This document shows, one piece after another, positions 11,724 through 21,581 of a stretch of DNA of 32,658 nucleotides. The first letter of the stretch is position 1. Each line of letters starts with the position of its first letter. The notes under the pieces are model-generated. The model was not told where the DNA came from. It did no database searches and saw only the letters and a list, made by a program, of their open reading frames with translations. The DNA comes from Bigelowiella natans CCMP2755. Its lineage: Eukaryota; Cercozoa; Chlorarachniophyceae. Position numbers and translations under genes: made by a program. The stretch spans positions 1-32,658 of the forward strand of contig ADNK01002465.1 in the NCBI GenBank assembly GCA_000320545.1, written 5' to 3'.

Positions 11724-12684
11724 CTACTGCTTGGTAACCTTTCTTGTAACATTTCTCACGTAAGTCGCTAGATTATACCGCAATTTTATGTCCTGGTCAA
11801 TGTATATCTGATCGCCCGCCATGGCACCCCCGTTCTTATTGAGCACGTAGGCCAGCTCCAACCCGCATCGCTTGCTGAGCATTTCGTCGAAGACCGCGAT
11901 CACAGGCGAGGCCCCACCTCCATAGCGGGAGTCAAAATCATAGTGGTGCCATTCTACAGTAAGCTGGTCGATGCGTGTGCAGCGGTCGCCATCTTCGATG
12001 AGCTGCTCAAGGAAGCCATATTCGGATCCCTAAGATTGATAATGCGACTGAATGCTACGGCGAAGCCGTGTGAGGATGAGGATGAGGGTGATGATGTGAT
12101 AGTGAAGATGGAGGTGATGCCGTGGCGACGACAACAACAGTGAGATAATGACGAAGATTTGTTGTGGTGATTGGAATGGTGAGGATGATCAAGATGATGA
12201 GCAAAGGTTATCTCAATCTGCAAAAGTGCAATACCTCGACATCGATCTTCAGGACATCCACGTGATCATGGCTTCAGTCCGACGTAATCACCCCCCCCCC
12301 CCCCCCCACACACACAAGAGCGAAGAAAGAGAGAAAAGAGAGAGAGAGAGGCACACATAAATACACAAGCTTAAAGCACGAACGAACTTGAGAGTGGATG
12401 TAAGTGGTGACTCACCCCAACTCATCCATTATAGACCCCATTGTGCGCACCGGGAGCTCGAAAGTCTTTGTGGTCGGACCGGGGTCAACCTGTCCAAAGT
12501 GCACACCAACTCGTGAGATAAGTGTCCTGCATTTTCACAGGTAGGGTAGATAGGTATGCTGTCTGCACGGTGGCACAATTACGTGGTATACTGGCGTATG
12601 TACGTACTGAGTCTTTCTCTCTCTCGCATACACAGAGATGCACTCATACACTCGTGGTGTGCGTGTGTGCGCATAGGCTTGTAC

Positions 12685-12721
<37 letters not shown>

Positions 12722-13782
12722 CTTCCAACATGCCATGTATACGATGAACGTTTTTCTACTACCTTTAAGCAGCCACTGTTATGCTTGTTGCTCCAGCAAT
12801 GACTCTTGTTCAAAAACCAAGGGTTGCGGATGATGCTCACCTATTAGTATGTTGGTTCACGCATTGTTTTCTCCCTCTTCTCTCTCCCTACCCCCTGTCT
12901 CCCTCCGCCCACCTTCTATGTCTGTCTCTAGCTCTTTCTCTTCCCCTTAGTGCGGAAGAGAAATCCGATATGGATACAGATGTGAGGGGAGGTGCTCTCT
13001 CCCTCTCCCTCTCCCTCTTTGTTGGTTTGACTATCTATCGATCTTCCCCTCTAACACAACACAGGACAAGACCGTAGAGTATATCACAGTACAGCAAGAA
13101 CGCTAGAGCCCATAACACAGCACACCTGCCCCCAGTTGTACTCATTCAGCGTCACTGTACCATCCCTCCTCCCTGCACCATATGGGTGGAAGTGGTAGTT
13201 TTGGTTTGCTTTCAACGGGTTACTAGGCTTCTCCCACCACTTGACCGACACAGGAGAGGGGTCGAAGGCGTGCACAGTGCAATGGAACGGTGAGTTGGAC
13301 AAAGTCTCGCCGAAATGCGGTTGCTCTCGAATGCCGAAGTCATACACCAGGCAAGCCTTTCCATTGGGCTTGTGCGGGAGCGAGAAGAAATCGACGCATA
13401 TGGGGTGGTCAAAATCGCCCAGACAGTTTTTCTCCTCCACCCCGGCTGGGCAGCTGTACTCCTTCAAATCCGAGAGATGACTGCAATGCGCCCGGACCGT
13501 GGACTGTGCGAACGGGTCGCGATCCCAGGAAAGATAGGCATGGATTTTTGACTTGAGCATTCCCAGTTCTTCCTCGAGCTGGACCACACGTGCCCACCCG
13601 TTGCTACTTGTCTCCACTAGATGAGCCGACAGCACGACCCCCCCGATGATGAGACAGGTGAGCACCAACAGAAACCAGCGACACATGGAGCCGCCCGTGA
13701 TCCACATGCGCACCGTCCCGGCCATCTTCTTCATCCGTTCTGCTGATTCGCGACCCTGGATTCGAGTCCGTCGGGATAGCAT
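11724..13782 (-). CDS. METTL24-like membrane-anchored SAM-dependent methyltransferase
   Basis: Four exons (minus): 13782-13142, 12526-12416, 12271-12235, 12029-11724. Phases fit and give 364 residues. A basic cytosolic tail is followed by one hydrophobic helix near residues 36-54 (WFLLVLTCLIIGGVVLSA), i.e. a type II anchor. The lumenal part carries family landmarks in order: ACLVYDFGI (about 144-151), VHAFDPSP (170-177), FELPVRTMGSIMDELG, VDVLKIDVEGSEY spread over three exons (about 255-267), and QLTVEWHHYDFDSR. These fit the methyltransferase group containing animal METTL24 and its algal and stramenopile relatives, a Rossmann fold with unknown substrate. Exon 3 is only 37 nt. The exon 1 donor (GA|GTACAA) is less certain: CAG|GTGTGC at 13126-13125 is a better consensus, but I found no acceptor in the matching phase. 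The start codon lies 16 bp from that of the divergent plus-strand gene; an internal Met such as the one at residue 17 is an alternative start. Confidence 0.84.
12291..12307. repeat. 17-nt C homopolymer, G-run just before an acceptor
   Basis: In the intron 12272-12415 of the METTL24-like gene. On the sense strand it is G17 ending about 19 nt before the acceptor TGAAG at 12272, where a pyrimidine tract would be expected. Confidence 0.9.
12527..13141. other. 615-nt intron of the METTL24-like gene
   Basis: The longest intron in the window. It holds a (CA)n run at about 12688-12718 and several TC-rich stretches. No exon was recognised, but a cryptic one cannot be excluded given the imperfect donor. 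Confidence 0.5.
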
Positions 13783-13798
13783 AGCTAGATAGCGGTGA
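13783..13798. promoter_or_regulatory. Minimal head-to-head start-codon spacer
   Basis: Only 16 bp separate the ATG of the minus-strand methyltransferase gene (13782) from the ATG of the plus-strand membrane-protein gene (13799). If both starts are right, each 5' UTR must overlap the other gene's first exon, or initiation is almost leaderless. Transcription of the two genes is then mechanically linked. The starts are inferred from reading frames only. Confidence 0.45.
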
Positions 13799-14713
13799 AT
13801 GAAAAAGAATGAAGTCCAGAGAAGTGGTTCCCGTAACAGGATCGTGGTCGTTGAGGTGAGAGACTCCGGAGACTCTCCTAAACGAACTCGACAAATTAGC
13901 TTGACACCAGCGACATGCTTCCTACTCGCATATTAAGTTGTCAAATAAAGTGAAATACGCAAAACATGTGATGACGTGATGAGAAAAAGGGAGTGTTTTC
14001 GGGTCCTTTTTACTTCAAGACTGACTTAAATGAGCAACCACCAAAACCTTACCTTTCAGACGTTACACCTGGATCCTTCCGCGACCATCATGCCCGCACT
14101 CTCTCCACAGGAAGCTGAAATTAAAGCAGTGAGGCAGCCTGAACTTCCAGGTGCCGGCTCCAACTTCTAGTTTTCTGCTTCTGCCATTTATTGTTATATT
14201 GCAAAACAGATTTAGAGGCTGACAAAGAGCCAGTACTCCTGGGAGGTCGTGGCACAATTGGCTGACATTTGCACCAAAAGATGATTTAAATGTGACGACA
14301 GGCGACGAGGAAGACAAGGAGAATGAAGGAAGGTGCTACTTCTGCTACACCAAGGGACCATGCGGATGTATCTTCATGACATTCTTCATGCTTCTCGGTA
14401 TCATTTGTGCTCACTGTGAATGAAGTTGTGCACTTCTTGTCCATGACCCAATTGGTTACGGACCTAAGAAATACACACTGATAAGGTCTCTTCTGCTGGG
14501 CCTTTGGTTTCGTCTTCCGAGGCGTGGTTTGCATCGTCACATGCCCTTGTCCTGGTGAGTACGTGTAGCGCAGACAAAAGGGACATCACGGCAACCACCA
14601 ACACTTTACCAACCCATAAGACAGAAGCTTGTTGGTTACATATTTTCTCGCTGCAATTTGTGCTCTCAGGTTCTACCATCTGTAATTGCTGCGCCGATCT
14701 TGCCTCCTGGTAG
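13799..14713 (+). CDS. Small Cys-rich single-pass membrane protein, family unknown
   Basis: I do not recognise this family. Six exons, 13799-13855, 14060-14150, 14210-14245, 14302-14397, 14522-14554 and 14670-14713, all join in phase to give 118 residues ending at TAG. Residues 1-70 are polar and acidic (for example ALSPQEAEIKAVRQPELP). Residues 73-84 hold four Cys (RCYFCYTKGPCGC), then one hydrophobic helix (about 85-100, IFMTFFMLLGVVCIVT), then CPCP and a CNCC motif before the end. The ten Cys bracketing a helix suggest metal binding or palmitoylation at a membrane face. The layout recalls LITAF or CYSTM proteins, but neither signature fits. Reality is supported by six consistent splice junctions (donors GTGAGA, GTGAGT; acceptors CTTTCAG, CTCTCAG) and by the absence of any competing minus-strand gene. 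Translation could also begin at Met30 (14090). Confidence 0.68.
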
Positions 14714-15726
14714 TGTTTTACGAGTCTATGCGTTTCATGAATTAGTGCTTTGCAGAAGCTGATTGTGTGGTGCTGCCCATTTTCGTAGGATGATATCCAT
14801 TCCAGCAAAGATGGGAAAGTGCATTGCTAGAGCCTGTCCTTGTTAGAAAATGGTGAAGTTGCAGTGGATGATTATAATTTAAAATCAATCGCTGAGAAAG
14901 ACTCCTTGGCGCATGCATGCGACATTTTGACTACTAGACTAGCTGAGTGCAGCACGCATTTGCATTCTCAATCGCGCACGGCCCTGCATGAGTGAACGAA
15001 TGACTAGCTAGCATGCATGTGAAGGTGTCATCAATGAATTATTTGACCGCCAGGCCATGGCAGCCATTGTGGCCGCCAATAAGCTGTGTGTCTGTATTGT
15101 CAATATATGCTATACTCATTTTGTGTTTAATTATTTGCAGCATGCGATGCATTTGCGATGCCCGGCGCTGAAAAATCCTCCACATATTACAAAAGCCTTT
15201 GTTGCAAAATCACCGACAAGCAACGCTCTTGCTGACGGCGATGCCGGAGCGCTCAAGAGAGAGGCAAAATTTATGCTTTTGATTGGCGCAGCTAGCTAGC
15301 TGCACAAATTTTACTTACATATGGGATATGGGCATAGCTAATAGGGCCGTAAACGCATCCACGCCACGCAGTTCCGCTACATCCGTGACATCAGATGTCT
15401 TTGCTAGATAGATGCACGATACTGTCACCGCCAGGGTGTAAAAATAAAGACAATATTGATAGTATTTATTTAAAAAAAGTATCAGCAAGAGATACAGTGT
15501 TTATAGAACATATAGAATGTATGTTACACATATAATGTATTCAGCATCTATAGTTGTTGGGTGTGATTACGACCACATTGCTAGATCGAACCAGAACCTA
15601 ACGCAACGTACAATACTCGCAGGTGTACCTTATGCATATCTGCGACATAAGGATTCTAGATGCAGGATGCTCCTATTGGCGCTAGGTGAGTTTTACATAC
15701 ATCAAGAATGGGATGAAGCTGCGGCT
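14714..15726. other. Convergent intergenic region
   Basis: About 1 kb between the 3' ends of the small membrane-protein gene and the RUN gene. AT-rich with GCTAGC and GCATGC palindromes near 14910-15015 and 15290-15302. An 80-codon plus-strand frame at 15057-15299 has no family match I know. No supported gene. Confidence 0.5.
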
Positions 15727-15962
15727 TCATTCCGAAGCAGCCGCAGCCTGCTTGTTCATCGCTTTTATCCTGGCACATTTAGTGCAAGTAGACGGGGAGT
15801 AACACTCCCGGTGGAAGTAATCTTTACATGTTCGACACTGCAGCACCCTCTCCACCTTTTGTGAAAATGTACTTCAGTTCATTTAATCATGATCTGCTAC
15901 AAAGCTAGTGCGTAGACAATTCCATACCGAATCTCGACAACTCTCAACATTATATTTTCCTG

Positions 15963-16000
<38 letters not shown>

Positions 16001-17335
16001 CTTTTTATCCCTTCTCGCCAACGATTACCTGAAACGAGAAGCTGATAGTATCTTTAGCCTTGCAATTCGGATTGTCGCAGTAAAATCCCTGATTCGCATT
16101 GTTCCAAATCACATTAGAAAGATAGGCAGAGTGAGAAATACATAGTAGTATTCGACACCTTACCTTTACTGAGCAAGAGGTGCACTCTCGGCTCGTGACA
16201 TGATTGACCAGTTTCTGCGTGAGCTCAACGACCGACGCGTTGTCGTGGTTAATTGCATGCGCCAGGTCAAACAGGGAGAACGTCGGAGCTTTCTCCAGAA
16301 GATGTGAGAGACTGTATGATTTCACCGGGTGGGCGTCCTGAACCCATCGTTGCAACGTATCGCGCTTCTTGCAGGTGTGCACGAAGTTCTGCAGGGGAGG
16401 GGATGGAGTAGGAGGATGGTAAGGAGGAATATTTTCCAAGTCCTGCTGCCGCCGTCACAGCTGCTGGTGCTTTAGGCAATCACCAACCTCATCATCATCA
16501 TCAACCACAACACTCAGCAGCCATTATTACCTTCAAATGCTTCAGACGTTGGTGGAGGGCGAGGAGCATGCGGAATGAGCGATGGACCTAGAGCAGCGGG
16601 GAGGGTTGTTCAGAGGGAGGGACGCATAACACAGGGTGAGAGGAGCAGATATGTGGAGACTGAGGGCAGGAGGAATGATAGAAGAAAGAGAAAAAGAGAG
16701 GATCAAGAGAATGCAAACCTGAGACAGCTTTCGGTTCTTCTTTGTGATGTTAATGAGTGGCAGACGATAAATACTGGTGAGGAAGGCAAATGCCATGTTG
16801 CTCACACACTTCGGCTCTGCATCGCCCTGATGTAGCACGTGCACGCATTTTCATTAAAATTCTGACGATTTCTCTACCCCCCCCCCCTATCTTTCCCTCT
16901 CTCTCCCTCTATGTGCGTGTGGGTGTGTGGGTGTGTATGGATGTGCAAAATGTGTAAATGATTTTTCCCAGCAGAAGCAGCAGTAGCAATTGCATCATCA
17001 TCAGGCTACAGGAACAGTAGTCTTACACACCCTAAAGATAAGATACGAAGGGACAACAGCCTTCCTCTTTCCGGAGCAGCAGCTAGTACACATGAAAAAC
17101 CCTGAAGGCAGCAGCATGGAGACTATCAGCAAGAAAAAGCAACTTCGATTTAAAAATCGTGGAGAGATTGGTCCTCTACCGGTGTAGTAGCAGAAGTTGC
17201 CTTTGTAGGTTGTGAACATCACGTTTTCCGTCGCCTCGATCTGGTGGAAAACAGGAGTTGAAGAATTAAAACAGAAATGGAATCATTCGCTCCCTCTTGG
17301 CTCATTGTGCAATCAATTTATCGATGGGAGTCGTA

Positions 17336-17369
<34 letters not shown>

Positions 17370-18059
17370 CGCTAGCGCAGTAGTTATGTCATTACTTCTA
17401 TATTTGCGGCCATTACATCAGCTATATCCGATGAAATACATTCAATCTCTCTCGTTTTCCCCTCTTGCCATCCTTTCCTCCATTCCCCATTGCCCCCCCC
17501 CCCCCCCTCCCCTCCTCTCTCTTCCTTTGAATAAGTGGCGCATTCTTCTTAGCCCTCCTGAGTGTGGTTGCTGCTACTACCTCAGCGTCGCATTCCGGGC
17601 ACTTTCCATTCTGGTCCTCCACCATTTGCTTTGGAGTTTTCTTCTCGTACTGTCGCCACAGAAGGAAGAATCCGGGCACCTTGTAGAGAAAGAGAATAAC
17701 ATTGACGATGGAATTGCTTTCCCGTCTGTGGTCGTCGCCGTTGACGCCATACATAAACATCCAATGCGAATGGGGTTAAGGGGGAGGAAGAAGATAGAAA
17801 GGCCGAACGTACGAGAGAATCGCCTCCATTCTCTAGTGCGCCGACCGGGGCCTGTTGGATGACCATCAGGGCCCTTTTGTCCCAGGGAACAACCTACCAC
17901 AACCACCGCCTCGTCAGCAACAACAGGGACTCATCAACAAGGACATAAACCCGCAGAGGCGAGCGGAGGAGGGCGACAACCTGTTTCATCTTCGCGTCCC
18001 ATCCACCCCCAGTCTTCAACATATTGGCCTCCATTCCCCGCCCTCCCTCTGATGCTGTC

Positions 18060-18092
<33 letters not shown>

Positions 18093-20179
18093 ATAGCCGA
18101 TTTACTACTGTGGTTTGCAGCAGTACTATGGCTGTCCTCTTCATCAGCGTCGTGCTTGGTATCGCTGTCATTGTTATCACTAAATATATCGAGACTCCTC
18201 GAGATGATGCTGCTGACTGTGTTCTTTGCTTCTCGTTCCTTCCGCATCCTTCTCCTACGCATTAATCTTTTTCTTCCCCCCTCCTCTCCTCCCTCCGTAT
18301 CATTCCCCGAATCGCCGTCGTCATTGGATCCAATTGCTACCGTGCCCTCGCTCTAAGAGGAAAGAAAAACGTGGGGAGGGGGGAAAAGGTTGAGACGATT
18401 TTCAATTTTAAATCCATTCGTTGGGGATGAAGACATAAGACTTCTTCTTCTTCTTCTTCTTATCGTTATTAGTCTCCTCATCGCCATACTTCTCAACCTT
18501 GGGAACTGCGCCATCATCTTCATGAGCTTCGTTATTTTCCTCCTCCACTTCCCCCTCGCCGCTAGCACGCCAGTCGCCATGATTTCTGTCATCATCGACT
18601 GCGCGATTAGCGTCTTGTTCCACATGGACGCCTCTTCTGGGGGTGTTTGTGTCGCTGCCGGTGGCGCTACTATAGCTGCTGCTGCGGCCTTCTCGCTGCT
18701 GATTTCTCTTCTTCCTATTCTTTTCTTCTACAAGGAGCTCTTGGTAGGCGGTGAGATCCGGGCGACTCACTATGACGTTGAAAGGCAGCTCAGCAGTAGC
18801 GATGGCTGCCTTGAGAGACAAAGGGCCCGAGATCGGCTGTCCGTCCACGTATCTGCATGCAAAGAATGGAATGAGGAGACTATACGACTACCCTCCTTCT
18901 CCTCTCCTTCCTCCTATGTCTACTGCTGCTGCTACTACTACAACTACTACAATTACTCTCCTTGTCGGTATCACTCACAGTATCTCGTCGAGCGGGCGGA
19001 TAGCCTGCGTGTAAGGAACGACAAGGTCCACCACCGTGCTTCCTGGCCTCAGCACAACCTCTTCGATTTGCCGCCGCACGATCACTTTCATGCGCTTCCT
19101 CTTCATTTCGGGATCCTCCGCCGTTCCAGCGCTGCCGTGAGCGTTCTCACCGGTGGCGCTGTCCTTGTGGATGAGATCGTCAAGGTCGTTGCCGGAGTCC
19201 CCCGAGTCCTCAGATCGTTCCAACGAAAGACACATCAGCTGGAGAAGGAAAAGAAGAGGAGGAGGAGGAGGAGGAGGAGGAGGAGGAAGAGGAGATTTAG
19301 AACCACCACCACCATCATCACTGTCAGCATCGTGATCTTCATCATTATCATCATCATCATTTCCAATAAAAAATCGTCTCCTTTTTCCACCTGAGCTGCG
19401 CCGTCTGCCGCCCTCGAAATCGTCCAGCCCTGTGCGTGCCTGACCCACTTCCCCTCTACCTCGCTGACGTTGATCTCATACCCCGGATCCACGTAGCCAA
19501 TCACCGGCGACACGTAGCTGGGGGACGCCCGAACGGCCACTCGAGTGCCCGATACAACCTTCCACGGGGCGCCTCTTGTGCTGATTCTCGACATCGCGCC
19601 CTCTGACTCGCTCTGTGAACGCGATTCCAGCTGCTCTTGAAGATCTTCCATCTGGTCCTGCGATTTGCGCAGCTGCTCTCGGAGCTCTTGGAGCTGTTGT
19701 TCGTAGTGGCTCTCCTCCTTGGTGACCTTCATCTGCTGCTCCTCAAGTGCTTCCTTCAGCATTAGGCGCAGCCGCCGTTTCTCGCGCCGCTCGCGGTGCT
19801 TTCTCCGCCGAGCCTTTCGATCCTTAGCGTCCTTCTGCTCCTTATCCGACATTAACTTTGGGGGGAGGGGGGGAGGAGGATTGATGAGGAGGAGGTGGTG
19901 GGTGGAATAGAGCAATACATGTTAGAAGAATGTGGGACGTTAGAATATGGAAGGAAAATCGCAGGATCTCTGACTCAGTGCCTATACCTCTTTGACGACT
20001 CCTGCAGAGCGGCTGCCTCGTCTTCGCCTGCACGAGGAGGAGACGGAGGAGCAATCATCACTGCGCTCGGCTTTAGGGTAAATCTGGGATTCAATAAAGG
20101 GGTCTTCCTCTGAACCATCTGTCCGCCGCTGCTGATGATGATCCCCAGCCTCCGACACCTTTTCGCTGCAGGTAAAAGA

Positions 20180-20222
<43 letters not shown>

Positions 20223-21550
20223 CGATTGAATGGGTGCGAGAGAAATAACAGAAGTAGAAGCAGCCGACAATGATGAGAATGGCAACAATGGTGCTTGATT
20301 CTCAATTCTCTTCTTCCTCATTCACAAAGATAACACACGTACCCATCAACCACAGGCACAACAAGACTCCCCCCCCCTCTCTCCTCCTCCAGATATTGCT
20401 ACATTTGCGTTATTATTACCGATCGCTGAATAAGTCGTCGCCCGAGCGATCGCCATAGAGGCTGCCTTCCCCCCCGTGCCGCACCTCGGCTCCTCTTTCC
20501 CTTCTTGCAGAAAATGGGAGGGGGCCGCGTGGGCTGGAATGCTTGAAATCGAGTGTGCGATGACGCTGGCCACCATGAAGTCCTTTGGAGTCGTCCTCGT
20601 TAGCAGCCTCTCCGCTATAATAGTAATTGTGCGAGGAGTAGGAGGGGGAGGACACCGCATTTCCCATCATCGAGGTCTTTGATTGCATCCCTGAGTTTAA
20701 TTGTTTTAGGTCAAATGAGGTGGAGGGGAAGCAATGGAACAAATTCTATGAGCCTTCGGAAAGTGCATAGCAATAGAGTAGCACATGTAACAGTAGCAGT
20801 AGAAGCAGTGGAAGATGTCCGCCATCCTATTCTAGCTAAATGTGATGCTATAGTGGCAGTACGAGTCCCCGTGTGTCATACATGCACGCGCAAGCCCATG
20901 GAAAAAAGGCCGAGACACGATAACAAACTACTATCGTGGTACTAGTGCTACTACCGAATTCAGATTCGTTCACCCATCCTTCTGCATTGATCAAAGGGTC
21001 CTTCTCCTCCTCGTAAGCTCCCCCCCCCTCACCATCCGCTCTCCATACAGTTCTCTCGCGCTTCACGGTCTCTTCCCACGGAAACCTGAAGAGGAGAGAA
21101 GGTGAGTGAGTAAGAAAGACGATACTCATGATAATGGGGAGGGGGGCAAAGACAGCGATCCCCTTTTCGGAGGGGACGGAACGATGCTGGGAGATTGTTA
21201 TATGACTGATCGACCATGCCCACGTGCATTTTTCATCAACTATCAACCCACCCTTCCTCAGGGCGCATGCCGATTCCTGCTTTAGCATAGCTGGCCCGAA
21301 GGCCGAACTTTCGTCCTCGTCCGGTCTTACTTTTCTTGCCTTTTTTCTTCTTCCGCCTACGCCGAGAAGCGCCCTTGATGGCTACAAAGGCGTTGCCGGT
21401 TCGTGATTTCTCCTGTTCAAAGGAAAATCAGTGAGTCTTTCTGAATGGGAAAACCTGCGGCATACATGCGACTACTATTTATCTACGATAGCCGACCGCC
21501 TCGATCCACTTGTTGACGGACTTCTTATAGTAACGGGGCGGGTACACTGA

Positions 21551-21581
<31 letters not shown>

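Noticed and set aside
14063-14808. Minus-strand frames of 84-114 codons, one with a hydrophobic segment
   Set aside because: The plus strand gives six phase-matched exons with good splice sites over the same region; the minus frames do not join and have no motif.
15057-15299. 80-codon plus-strand frame in the intergenic region
   Set aside because: No recognisable domain, no splice partners and repeat-rich surroundings; not enough to call a gene.
18390-19394. 334-codon open frame on the plus strand
   Set aside because: It is antisense to several phase-consistent exons of the RUN/Rubicon-like gene and made mostly of repeat-encoded Leu, Arg, Thr and Ile runs.
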